Positions 35,482-43,658 of a DNA stretch of 64,000 bases are shown in pieces. Each line of letters opens with the position of its first letter. Within the stretch, counting starts at the first letter, position 1. The notes below the pieces were generated by a model. The model had not been told where the DNA came from. It saw only the letters and a list, made by a program, of their open reading frames with translations, and did no database searches. The position numbers and the translations under genes are program-made. The DNA is from an uncultured Clostridia bacterium (GTDB lineage Bacteria; Bacillota; Clostridia; Monoglobales; Monoglobaceae), in NCBI GenBank assembly GCA_910580105.1, contig CAJTWN010000006.1:1-64000 (forward strand), written 5' to 3'.

Positions 35482-36243
35482 ATGAGAAAAAGTGTTTGGA
35501 AAATCGGTATTGGGTTGATGGCCTTTGTATGTCTTTTGCTGTCGGCCTGCGGTGAATATCCTGATGAATATAAAGCAGAACTTAATATTGAAAAACAGGG
35601 AGAAGTGCCGGTTGAGATCCCTGCATCGACGGAGGAACCCACGCGGGGGTACTGGACTGTGATTCCGGCGGGAATACAAAAGCAGATGGCGGGGATTTCC
35701 ATGCCGGAGGGAGCATCAGTTACTTACGATGACCTTGCATATTTAACCATTCCACATATCAATTATCTTGGAGAACGGGCGGAAGGACATCTGGTGGTGG
35801 ACAGAACACTGGCAGAAGAAGTGCTGGATATTTTTGACGAATTATATCAAATGAAGTTTCCCATTGAAAAAATGGAATTGATTGATCATTATCTGTCATA
35901 TATTGACGGTGTATTTGATAATCTGGACCGGGCATCTATGGGACAGAACAATACGTCCGCATTTTATTACCGGGTTGTCAACGGCACCAAAACCATTTCG
36001 AACCATGCGTATGGAAGGGCAATTGACATCAATCCCAAAATCAACCCGTATTGTATTCCTGCCGAAGGATATGTCAGTCCTGCGAATGCGTATCCCTATG
36101 CAGACCGTACAAAGAATTTTCCTGGGGCGATTCGGCATGGAGATGCGGTATATACGGCCTTTGTTTCCCGCGGTTGGGAATGGGGCGGCGATTGGGAAGG
36201 TGAGAAGGATTATCAGCATTTTCAAAAGCCGCCGGAACAATAA
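35482..36243 (+). CDS. M15-family D,D-carboxypeptidase-like lipoprotein
   Basis: A 253-residue lipoprotein: signal peptide with lipobox LLSAC (Cys around residue 23), then a C-terminal peptidase M15 domain. The zinc ligands are visible as His175 and Asp182 (NHAYGRAIDIN) and His246 (DYQHFQK). Such enzymes trim D-Ala or other D-amino peptides from peptidoglycan stem peptides outside the cell. It starts 6 nt after the FHA gene, so it is part of the phosphosignalling operon and a likely downstream wall enzyme. Confidence 0.85.
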   Translation: MRKSVWKIGIGLMAFVCLLLSACGEYPDEYKAELNIEKQGEVPVEIPASTEEPTRGYWTVIPAGIQKQMAGISMPEGASVTYDDLAYLTIPHINYLGERAEGHLVVDRTLAEEVLDIFDELYQMKFPIEKMELIDHYLSYIDGVFDNLDRASMGQNNTSAFYYRVVNGTKTISNHAYGRAIDINPKINPYCIPAEGYVSPANAYPYADRTKNFPGAIRHGDAVYTAFVSRGWEWGGDWEGEKDYQHFQKPPEQ

Positions 36244-36277
36244 TTGAAGAGAAGGTATATAATTTGGCAGGTGAATA

Positions 36278-36308
36278 AAAAGGATCCTTTTTAAGGATTC
36301 TTTTTTAT
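36278..36308 (+). terminator. Terminator of the kinase-PP2C-FHA operon
   Basis: Stem AAAAGGATCC / GGATTCTTTT (one G-U pair) followed by TTATG. Confidence 0.75.
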
Positions 36309-36336
36309 GTTTTTGACTGGAAAGGAAGATAAAGTG

Positions 36337-36365
36337 TTTACAAATGGTGGAAGAGCGTGTATAAT
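36337..36365 (+). promoter_or_regulatory. Promoter of the GH5 gene
   Basis: TTTACA (36337-36342), 17-nt spacer, TATAAT (36360-36365), about 45 nt before the start. Confidence 0.75.
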
Positions 36366-36416
36366 GAAATGGTGAAGAAATTGATGCCTTAAAATTAAAA
36401 AAGGTAGGGTTGAGAA

Positions 36417-38330
36417 ATGAAAAAATTAGGAGGCGTATGTAGTTTATTATTAATTGTGGCGCTGCTGCTGAGTTGCCTGCCAATGGCGGCATTTGCGGAA
36501 GAAGTTCCGGAAGTTCCCCGTGTAAACCAGTCACGGCAGTTGATGACAAAAGGAAATCAGGTTGTTTACGCAGATGATCCGGAAACGGTTGTTCAGTTGG
36601 TTGGGCTTAATGTTGACAGCTTTGAATTCAGTGAAAAAGGGTGGCAGATGGCAAGGACCATGGTAGAAGCCATGGACAATTGGCATGCAAACATTATCCG
36701 GCTGCCTGTTCATTCGAAGTATTGGTGGACGGAAGGATATAAAGAGCGGGTAGATGATATTATAAAGATGGCATCTGACCGCGGCAAATATGTGGTGTTG
36801 GATTTGCATAAATATGAATATTTCGATGAGGAATCGGTAAACTTCTGGAAAGAAGCGGCAGAAATTTATAAAAATAATCCCACCGTTTTGTTTGGTATCC
36901 TGAATGAACCGCACACCATCTCCTGGAAAGAATGGCGCGATGGCGGTACAAAGGTTAATAAAGGAAAGAAGATAAAAATGTATGGCCATCAGTATGTGGT
37001 GGAAATGATTCGTGACCTTGGCGCAAAGAACATTATTGTTGCCGGCGGCCTTGATTGGGGCTATGACCTTCGCGGTATTGTTGGCGAAGCAGAAGGCGAT
37101 TCAACAGTTTATGCGCTGGGAGATTACGGAACCCAGGGGGATCGTTCCAAGACCGGGTATGGAATCATGTATGATACCCATATTTATCCCTGGAAGGGGA
37201 GAACCGCGGACTGGGATAAAAATATAGGTACCGCCCGTAAGAAATATGCTCTGCTCTGCGGAGAAAATGGTTGGGATCAGGGTACCATTGAAGCCATTGA
37301 AGGCGCACAATATCCCGAGACATCTGAAAAATATTATCCCATCTGGTGTCCGGAGTTCTTTGATTTTGTCAATGATATTGAAACATATGGTGCATATTTG
37401 AACTGGACGGGCTGGTGTTTCCATCCGGGATCCAGTCCTCGTATTATTGCGGAATCAACGAAAAGGGATAATTATGATTATTCTTATCTTCCGACGGATT
37501 ATTGGGGTGTATATGTAAAAGAAGAGATGAACAAGGTCTTTGGTGACAATCTTCTGAGCGGCCGCCGGATTGTGGAAGCTTCCGGAGATTATGCAGAACT
37601 TGCGATTGACGGCGACTATGATACTATGTGGAAGGCAGACCAGGGCGGTGATAAGCATATTACGGTTGATCTTGGCGGTGAATATAACATTAAACGCTGG
37701 GCAATCCGCCATAGCGGGGCACAGAATTACCGTGAAATTGAACAGATAAAAAATACCCGTGATTTTGCTGTCTATACCAGTATGGACGGAGTAAACTTTG
37801 TATTGTTAGATGAATTTAAGGGCAATACGGCTCCGGTGAATGAACGTATTGTTGCGCCGCGGATGGCTCGTTATGTGAAATTTACATTTGAAAGCACAGA
37901 TTATCAAAACAGCGGCGTGCTGCGGATTAAGGATTTATTTGTCAGCGGTGAGCCGGTGGATATAACGGAGGCCGATGTAAAGATTTTTGACGGAACAAAA
38001 CCAATCCAGTTCAAGGATGCCCGGCCGGAAATTATTGAAGGAACAACCATGGTGCCTGTCCGGGTCTGCACAGAAGTTCTGGGCGGAAAGGTTGACTGGA
38101 ATGCAGCTGCTAATCAGGCAACGATTACGCTGAATGGAAATGTTGTAATCTTTACGCTGGGGAGTACAGTTGTTATAGAAAATGGTGTTGCAACGGAACT
38201 TGCAATTCCCGTTTATATGCAAAATGATAAGCTGATGGTGCCTGTTCGGTTTGTGACCGAGGCATCCGGCAGAACGGTGGATTATTATCAGCAGGAAGAT
38301 GGAACCGAGCTTATCTTTTTGAATGAATAA
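36417..38330 (+). CDS. Secreted glycoside hydrolase family 5 enzyme with F5/8C and copper-amine-oxidase-like domains
   Basis: A 637-residue exported enzyme. Signal peptide with cleavage after AFA (residue 27). The GH5 barrel (about 35-375) has the acid/base Glu164 in ILNEPH, His255 and Tyr257 in DTHIYPW, and a likely nucleophile Glu283 in CGENGW. An F5/8-type C (discoidin) domain follows (about 380-520, AIDGDYDTMWKAD, RVVAPRMARYVKF-like strand), then a copper amine oxidase N-terminal-like domain (about 525-637, MVPVRVCTEVLGGKVDW, MVPVRFVTEASG), which often anchors surface proteins. The substrate is a beta-glycan, cellulase or mannanase type, not resolved by sequence. Confidence 0.88.
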   Translation: MKKLGGVCSLLLIVALLLSCLPMAAFAEEVPEVPRVNQSRQLMTKGNQVVYADDPETVVQLVGLNVDSFEFSEKGWQMARTMVEAMDNWHANIIRLPVHSKYWWTEGYKERVDDIIKMASDRGKYVVLDLHKYEYFDEESVNFWKEAAEIYKNNPTVLFGILNEPHTISWKEWRDGGTKVNKGKKIKMYGHQYVVEMIRDLGAKNIIVAGGLDWGYDLRGIVGEAEGDSTVYALGDYGTQGDRSKTGYGIMYDTHIYPWKGRTADWDKNIGTARKKYALLCGENGWDQGTIEAIEGAQYPETSEKYYPIWCPEFFDFVNDIETYGAYLNWTGWCFHPGSSPRIIAESTKRDNYDYSYLPTDYWGVYVKEEMNKVFGDNLLSGRRIVEASGDYAELAIDGDYDTMWKADQGGDKHITVDLGGEYNIKRWAIRHSGAQNYREIEQIKNTRDFAVYTSMDGVNFVLLDEFKGNTAPVNERIVAPRMARYVKFTFESTDYQNSGVLRIKDLFVSGEPVDITEADVKIFDGTKPIQFKDARPEIIEGTTMVPVRVCTEVLGGKVDWNAAANQATITLNGNVVIFTLGSTVVIENGVATELAIPVYMQNDKLMVPVRFVTEASGRTVDYYQQEDGTELIFLNE

Positions 38331-38403
38331 GAGTTCGCTTTGCCGGCTCAATCATTGATTGAGAACAGGAATTTTGGAACGTTGATATTGGTATAAAACA
38401 TAA

Positions 38404-38436
38404 AAAGAGGTATCCATCCGGATACCTCTTTGTTAT
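38404..38436. terminator. Bidirectional terminator between GH5 and csp
   Basis: Stem AAAGAGGTATCC / GGATACCTCTTT with loop ATCC lies between convergent genes and has T-runs on both strands. Confidence 0.8.
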
Positions 38437-38468
38437 TGCTGATTATCAGCAGTGTTTGGTTCAAAATC

Positions 38469-38669
38469 TTATTGAGCAACAACGCTTGCAGCTTGTTTGC
38501 CGCGCTCGCCTTGTTCGACATCAAAAGTAACACTTTGTCCTTCTTTTAAAGTTTTGAAACCGTCGGAAACAATGGCAGAAAAGTGAACAAATACATCTTC
38601 ACCGTCTTCACATGTGATAAAGCCATAACCCTTTTCTTCATTGAACCATTTTACAGTACCCTTTGTCAT
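38469..38669 (-). CDS. cspA: Cold shock protein
   Basis: A 66-residue CspA-type RNA chaperone, a single OB-fold. RNP1 is KGYGFITCE and RNP2 is VFVHFSAI. It melts RNA secondary structure and binds single-stranded nucleic acid. The start is the ATG at 38669, the family's usual M(T)KGTVKWF; upstream in-frame codons read the leader. The mRNA leader is about 160 nt, typical of cold-shock genes, and holds a strong hairpin. Confidence 0.95.
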   Translation of the reverse strand: MTKGTVKWFNEEKGYGFITCEDGEDVFVHFSAIVSDGFKTLKEGQSVTFDVEQGERGKQAASVVAQ

Positions 38670-38767
38670 AAGTACCCAACCTTTCCGACTCACGAAATAA
38701 AACAGGAATCGCTGTGAGTCTGCGCGAAACTTGAACAGCATTTTGATGGTAAAAAGAAAAAGCGCCA

Positions 38768-38798
38768 TTCAATCATTTAAACCGTATAAATGATTGAA
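38768..38798 (-). promoter_or_regulatory. 12-bp hairpin in the csp leader
   Basis: TTCAATCATTTA (38768-38779) pairs perfectly with TAAATGATTGAA (38787-38798). It is in the untranslated leader between the csp promoter and its start. A role as a temperature-sensitive or stability element is inference. Confidence 0.6.
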
Positions 38799-38839
38799 CC
38801 GCGTCTAAATCACTTTCAACATCTAAATCAGTTAAACAT

Positions 38840-38867
38840 AGTATACCACATTTATTTTATTTGTCAA
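38840..38867 (-). promoter_or_regulatory. Promoter of csp
   Basis: On the minus strand, TTGACA (38867-38862), 16-nt spacer, TATACT (38845-38840). Confidence 0.7.
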
Positions 38868-38943
38868 TAGTTATTTTTTATTTCATATAAAAAATGCTAA
38901 CATCTATGTTTTATTATATATCCTATTCTCTGATTATTCGACT

Positions 38944-39759
38944 TTATATACCAATCCGATATTCTCTTCGTCCAATTGAAATTACATCTCCTGTATGAAG
39001 CGGATGTCTGCCAAATATTTTTTGACCGTTGACCTTTGTGCCGTTGGTTGAGTGTTCATCCCTTAAATACAGAACATCTTCTTCAAATAAGAAGGTGCAG
39101 TGTTTGCCGGAAACAATGGTATCCGGCAGACAAATGTCGTTATCTTTTTTTCTGCCGACACAATAACTGCCGTCCGGAACCAAAGAGAAAGTAAATACAT
39201 CTTTTGTATTGATGCCTGTCAGAGTTACGTCACAGGTGTTTGGCGGGATTTCATTTTGTTCAGCAGAAACATTTTCTGCCGAAACCATTTCTGATTTATC
39301 TTCTGAAATCATATCGGATTTTGTTGAACCGGATGAAGGTGCATCTTCAACAATAGTCTGCTGCATTGGCCGGTTTGTTTCTGTATTTTCTGTTTGTTCT
39401 TGTAGTGCCGGTTCGTTTACAGAAGAAACAGTTTCTTCTGCCGGTGTTGTTTCTTCATGTATTTCAATAATATTGCTGGGTGTTTCTTCCGGCATCGGGA
39501 TGTTGGCTGCAGACTTTATTGATTCTGCCGGGGCTTGCACTGCAGCGGGCGTTGTTTTTCCTTTTCCGCCGGCAAACAGAGCCAGGAGGATGAAAAGCAT
39601 ACCCAAGACAAATAGTGCGATGGCAGCCAGCGTCATTTTGTCAAAAATAGAAAGATAGCCATCTGAAAAAGAAATGTTCAAAGTAAGTGCAAAGGCTGAA
39701 TGTGTTATACTCAATAAAAGTGCGGTAAGAAGCAGAGCGATAGAAATTCGTTTTTTCAT
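38944..39759 (-). CDS. Membrane FHA-domain protein
   Basis: A 271-residue protein with a signal peptide (1-23), a transmembrane helix (about 44-65, AAIALFVLGMLFILLALF), a long Glu/Thr/Ser/Pro-rich linker (about 70-165) and a C-terminal FHA domain (about 178-271) with YCVGRKKDNDICL, VSGKHCTFLF and HSTNGTKVNGQ, so the phosphothreonine site is complete. The Thr-rich linker could itself be phosphorylated. GGAGG precedes ATG 39759. It is co-transcribed with the PP2C gene 20 nt upstream. Confidence 0.87.
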   Translation of the reverse strand: MKKRISIALLLTALLLSITHSAFALTLNISFSDGYLSIFDKMTLAAIALFVLGMLFILLALFAGGKGKTTPAAVQAPAESIKSAANIPMPEETPSNIIEIHEETTPAEETVSSVNEPALQEQTENTETNRPMQQTIVEDAPSSGSTKSDMISEDKSEMVSAENVSAEQNEIPPNTCDVTLTGINTKDVFTFSLVPDGSYCVGRKKDNDICLPDTIVSGKHCTFLFEEDVLYLRDEHSTNGTKVNGQKIFGRHPLHTGDVISIGRREYRIGI

Positions 39760-39779
39760 GTTATATCCTCCGAGCAAGA

Positions 39780-40496
39780 CTAAAGTTTTATGGTAATTGC
39801 ACTCATATCATCTTTGATACGCGTATATTTATGTTTAGAGCCGTTTTTTTGTATGATGGTTTGCATACGGGCCAGCCAGTCGCTTGCTGATTTTGATTTC
39901 CTTTGGGTTTTCTCAATTTGGCGTTCATGGATTTGCTCCCAAAACCCGTCACTGCACAATAGAAAACTATCGCCGGGTTTGATCAGGGTGGGCAGGGAAA
40001 TCTCCGGACGAAAGGCATCTTCCGCTCCAAAATGACGGAAAAGGGTGTGCCGTTCCCGCCGTCTTCTTATCTTTGGATAGCGGATGTCCCCTGCTTCATA
40101 GGCCGCATAGGCGGCGGAATGATCGGGGGTGATTTCGTATAACAAATCTTCCCGCAGGAGATAGATTCGGCAATCCCCGATATGTCCCCAAACAGCCATT
40201 TCACCATTGGTCATGAGAACAGCCATGGAACAGTCGAGATTTGGATCCCGGCAGGTGACCTCTTTGCGCAGTTCTTTTTGTGCATTTTCAAAAAAGTTGG
40301 GAATTGATGTCGTCGTAATTTCCGCAGATGATTTGAAATCATTTAAAACAGAATTGATAATAATTTCGGATGCGGCAGCGTTGTTTTTTCCATCAGCGAC
40401 GGCAAAACAGGCGCAGTGCAGGTCTTCAGAAATCCCAATAAAATCATTATTATTCTCTTTTTGCCCTATTTCGCACATAGATGCAAAATCCATCAT
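39780..40496 (-). CDS. PP2C-family phosphatase, variant metal motif
   Basis: A 238-residue PP2C-like protein. It keeps Asp18 (ENNNDF), Asp35 (VADGKNN), GHIGDCRIYLL, LLCSDGFWEQI and a late KDDMSAITI. The normal DGxGGH is changed to DGKNNA, and DNxT to DDMS, so activity may be reduced or altered. GGAGGA lies 7 nt before ATG 40496. With the FHA gene downstream it forms a second phosphosignalling unit close to the kinase cluster, but in the opposite direction and without its own kinase. Confidence 0.85.
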   Translation of the reverse strand: MMDFASMCEIGQKENNNDFIGISEDLHCACFAVADGKNNAAASEIIINSVLNDFKSSAEITTTSIPNFFENAQKELRKEVTCRDPNLDCSMAVLMTNGEMAVWGHIGDCRIYLLREDLLYEITPDHSAAYAAYEAGDIRYPKIRRRRERHTLFRHFGAEDAFRPEISLPTLIKPGDSFLLCSDGFWEQIHERQIEKTQRKSKSASDWLARMQTIIQKNGSKHKYTRIKDDMSAITIKL

Positions 40497-40533
40497 GGGA
40501 TACTCCTCCAGAAAATGTCGTAAAGTAATATTT

Positions 40534-40562
40534 ATTATAGTATATTCCCAATCAAAAGTCAA
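40534..40562 (-). promoter_or_regulatory. Promoter of the PP2C-FHA operon
   Basis: On the minus strand, TTGACT (40562-40557), 17-nt spacer, TATAAT (40539-40534). Confidence 0.8.
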
Positions 40563-40636
40563 GGCGGACAGGACAGATTCCATAACGGAATACAATTATT
40601 TTGTTGAAAATTTTACGGTAATCTTTGGGAAAAATA

Positions 40637-40665
40637 TTGACGAATAAAGCATTTCGTTATATAAT
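40637..40665 (+). promoter_or_regulatory. Promoter of serC-serA
   Basis: TTGACG (40637-40642), 17-nt spacer, TATAAT (40660-40665), leaving a leader of about 90 nt. Confidence 0.75.
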
Positions 40666-40761
40666 ATATAAGTTCTATGAAATATTTGACAGAGTGGGAG
40701 ATTTTTTTGCTCTGACGAAATATGATATGTTATGTATAATTTTAAATTGGAGGAGATAAAA

Positions 40762-41841
40762 ATGAGTAGAGTGTATAATTTTTCTGCAGGACCTTCCATG
40801 CTGCCGCTTGCAGTTCTTGAGCAGGCCCAGAAGGAGATGCTGGATATGGGAGGAAGCGGTCAGTCCGTTATGGAAATGAGCCACCGTTCCAAGGAATATC
40901 AGGCAATCATTGATGAGGCAGAGGCACTTTTGCGGGAAATTATGAACATTCCGGACAATTATAAGGTATTGTTCCTGCAGGGCGGAGCTTCCACACAGTT
41001 TGCTATGGTTCCGTTGAATTTGGCGGTGAAGAATAAAAAGGCAGATTATGTCATCACCGGCCAGTGGGCAAAGAAAGCACACCAGGAGGCAGGCCGTTTT
41101 ATCGAAGCCAATGCGATTGCATCCAGTGCAGACAAAACGTTCAGCTATCTGCCTAAGGTGGATAAAAGTATGCTGACGCCGGATGCGGACTATGTACATA
41201 TTACATATAATAATACCATTTATGGCACCCACTATAATACAATGCCTGATTTTGGGGATAAAATTGTGGTCACCGATATGTCTTCCTGTATCCTTTCAGA
41301 AGAGGTTGACATCAGTAAATTTGGCTTGATTTATGCGGGCGCACAGAAGAATATGGGCCCTGCGGGTGTTACAGTTGTTATCGTGCGGGAAGATTTGATC
41401 GGTGAGGCGCTGGATATTACGCCAACCATGCTTAAATATTCTACCCATGCGGACAATGGATCAATGTACAATACTCCGCCGACCTATGGAATTTATATTT
41501 GTAAACTCGTTTATGAATGGATTAAAAATATGGGCGGTATTGCTGCAATTCATGAAATCAATGTGAAAAAAGCGAAGATACTGTATGATTTTCTGGACAG
41601 TTCCAAAATGTTTAAGGGGACGGTTGTACCGGAAGACCGGTCTTTGATGAACGTACCTTTTGTGACCGATTCAGATGAACTGAACGCAAAGTTTATTGCT
41701 GAGGCAAAGGCAAAGGGATTTATTAATCTTAAGGGCCACAGAACCGTTGGCGGTATGCGTGCCAGCATCTATAATGCTATGCCGGTTGAAGGTGTAGAGG
41801 CTTTGGTAGCCTTCATGAAGGAATTTGAAGCAAATAATTAG
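40762..41841 (+). CDS. serC: Phosphoserine aminotransferase
   Basis: A 359-residue class V aminotransferase that makes phosphoserine from 3-phosphohydroxypyruvate and glutamate. Family motifs are YNFSAGPSMLP, SVMEMSHRSKE, FLQGGASTQFAMVPLNL and the PLP lysine, Lys196, in YAGAQKNMGPAG. GGAGGAGA precedes ATG 40762. It lies 20 nt before serA; serB is not present here. Confidence 0.94.
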   Translation: MSRVYNFSAGPSMLPLAVLEQAQKEMLDMGGSGQSVMEMSHRSKEYQAIIDEAEALLREIMNIPDNYKVLFLQGGASTQFAMVPLNLAVKNKKADYVITGQWAKKAHQEAGRFIEANAIASSADKTFSYLPKVDKSMLTPDADYVHITYNNTIYGTHYNTMPDFGDKIVVTDMSSCILSEEVDISKFGLIYAGAQKNMGPAGVTVVIVREDLIGEALDITPTMLKYSTHADNGSMYNTPPTYGIYICKLVYEWIKNMGGIAAIHEINVKKAKILYDFLDSSKMFKGTVVPEDRSLMNVPFVTDSDELNAKFIAEAKAKGFINLKGHRTVGGMRASIYNAMPVEGVEALVAFMKEFEANN

Positions 41842-41861
41842 CAAAAAGGGGATTATTATTT

Positions 41862-43022
41862 ATGTATAATATCAGAACATTAAATAAAATATCAAAAAAG
41901 GGCTTGGGTGTATTGGATACCAATTATACCTGTGCGGATGAGATGGAAAACCCGGATGGTATTATTCTGCGCAGTTTTAAGATGCACGATATGGAACTTC
42001 CTGAAAGTCTTCGGGCAATTGCGCGTGCCGGTGCCGGTGTGAACAATATTCCCATTGACAAGTGCAGTGAGGCAGGCATTGTTGTCTTTAATACCCCGGG
42101 AGCAAATGCCAATGCGGTAAAAGAGCTGGTACTTGCGGCGTTGTTTTTGTCCTCCAGAAAAATTGTACAGGGTATTGAATGGGCAAAAACTTTGGCAGGT
42201 GAAGGCGATGCGGTCGGCAGCCTTGTAGAAAAGGGAAAGTCCAATTTTGTCGGACCCGAAATTGAAGGGAAAACATTGGGTATTATCGGTCTTGGTGCAA
42301 TTGGTGTCAAGGTGGCAAATGCAGCGCATCATCTGGGAATGGATGTCATCGGATATGACCCCTATATGTCGGTGGATGCAGCCTGGAGCCTGACACGTTT
42401 TGCCCATCGCGCAACGGATTTGCATACCGTTCTTGAACAGTCTGACTATATCACTGTACATGTTCCGGCAACACCGGATACCAAGGGCATGTTCAATTCT
42501 GAGGCATTTGCCATGATGAAAAAGGGCGCAAGACTTTTGAACTTCTCCAGAGGAGAATTGGTGGATGAAACCGATGTGCAGACCGCACTGGACAACGGGG
42601 AGTTGGCTTGCTATGTGACAGATTTTGCTTCTGAGGCCCTTTTGAAAAATGAAAAGGTTATCTGTATGCCCCATCTTGGTGCATCTACTCCGGAGAGTGA
42701 AGAGAATTGTGCGGTCATGGCGGCAAAAGAAATCAAAGACTTTTTGGAAAATGGGAATATTACCAACAGCGTAAACTTCCCGAACTGCGATATGGGTATA
42801 GCAACCGGTGCGAGAATCACCGTTGCACATAAAAATATCCCCAATATGCTGAAGCATATTACAGATTTGGTTGCAGGCAAGGGAATTAATATTGAAAATA
42901 TGCTTAATAAAAGCAAAGGTGACAATGCGTACACCATGCTTGACATTGCCGGGAAAGTTGACCCTGCGATTCAGGGTGAGCTGGAAGCAATTGAAGGCGT
43001 ACTGAAGGTAACGCTTATCTGA
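41862..43022 (+). CDS. serA: D-3-phosphoglycerate dehydrogenase
   Basis: A 386-residue NAD-dependent 2-hydroxyacid dehydrogenase with a C-terminal ACT domain (about 315-386). It oxidises 3-phosphoglycerate, the first step of serine synthesis. The NAD motif GLGAIG is near 143; the catalytic set appears as Arg in NFSRGELVD, Glu further on and His in CMPHLGAST. The ACT domain suggests feedback by serine. It forms an operon with serC. Confidence 0.93.
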   Translation: MYNIRTLNKISKKGLGVLDTNYTCADEMENPDGIILRSFKMHDMELPESLRAIARAGAGVNNIPIDKCSEAGIVVFNTPGANANAVKELVLAALFLSSRKIVQGIEWAKTLAGEGDAVGSLVEKGKSNFVGPEIEGKTLGIIGLGAIGVKVANAAHHLGMDVIGYDPYMSVDAAWSLTRFAHRATDLHTVLEQSDYITVHVPATPDTKGMFNSEAFAMMKKGARLLNFSRGELVDETDVQTALDNGELACYVTDFASEALLKNEKVICMPHLGASTPESEENCAVMAAKEIKDFLENGNITNSVNFPNCDMGIATGARITVAHKNIPNMLKHITDLVAGKGINIENMLNKSKGDNAYTMLDIAGKVDPAIQGELEAIEGVLKVTLI

Positions 43023-43120
43023 CATTTATGTGGTATTGTCCGCATTTTGCGGAGAAAAGAAAGTAAGCATACCTTTTGTATGGTATAGTAAATAAGGGGA
43101 AGAATCCCTTTATGTTATAA

Positions 43121-43452
43121 CAGTAAATCAGATGATCGCGCAGATTTATCATCTGTGAGGAAAGTCCGAGCTCCAAAGGGCAAGGGTGCAAGATAACGTC
43201 TTGTGGAGGCGACTCTAAGGATAGTGCAACAGAAAGATACCGCCCGCAGTTTGCGGGTAAGGGTGGAAAGGCGAGGTAAGAGCTCACCCACCGGTATGGT
43301 GACATACCGGCGCTGTAAACCCCACCTGGAGCAACACCTGACGCGGAGACTAAGCTGGCCCGGCATCTCCCAAGAAGGTGGCTAGAGGCGTGTGGCGACA
43401 TGCGTCCCAGATAGATGATCATCCATGACAGAACTCGGCTTACGGTTTGCTG
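43121..43452 (+). ncRNA. rnpB: RNase P RNA
   Basis: The catalytic RNA of RNase P, which matures tRNA 5' ends. P1 is formed by CAGTAAATC (43121-43129) and GGTTTGCTG (43444-43452), nine pairs with G-U wobbles. The universal cores are present: GAGGAAAGTCCGAGCTCC near 43157, ACAGAAAGATACCGCC near 43229, GGTAAGGGTGGAAAGGCGAGGTAAGAGCTCACC, and AGAACTCGGCTTAC just before the 3' P1 strand. The peripheral stems look like class A, as usual in Clostridia. Open frames across it on both strands are meaningless. Confidence 0.96.
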
Positions 43453-43538
43453 TTTTATCTTTAAAAACAAAAGGGGCCTGAAATATTCGGCTGTAACTTG
43501 TGACGGCTGTTTTGGAATGGGTCTTGTTTCGAAATCAG

Positions 43539-43576
43539 CAGACCCGGCCTGTCTTGATGGGCCGGGTCTGTTTTTT
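43539..43576 (+). terminator. Terminator downstream of rnpB
   Basis: Eleven-base stem CAGACCCGGCC / GGCCGGGTCTG followed by TTTTTTATC. Confidence 0.9.
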
Positions 43577-43658
43577 ATCATCAGGGATTTTGACTGAAGT
43601 TCATATGATCATGATTAATTCTGTGTTGTTGATAACGATGCCTGAGGAGGTGAAACAA

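Noticed and set aside
41892..43025. 377-codon open frame antisense to serA
   Set aside because: Cys/His-rich shadow translation; serA is intact on the other strand.
43015..43581. Open frames over the rnpB region on both strands
   Set aside because: The region is RNase P RNA by its P1 pairing and conserved core sequences.
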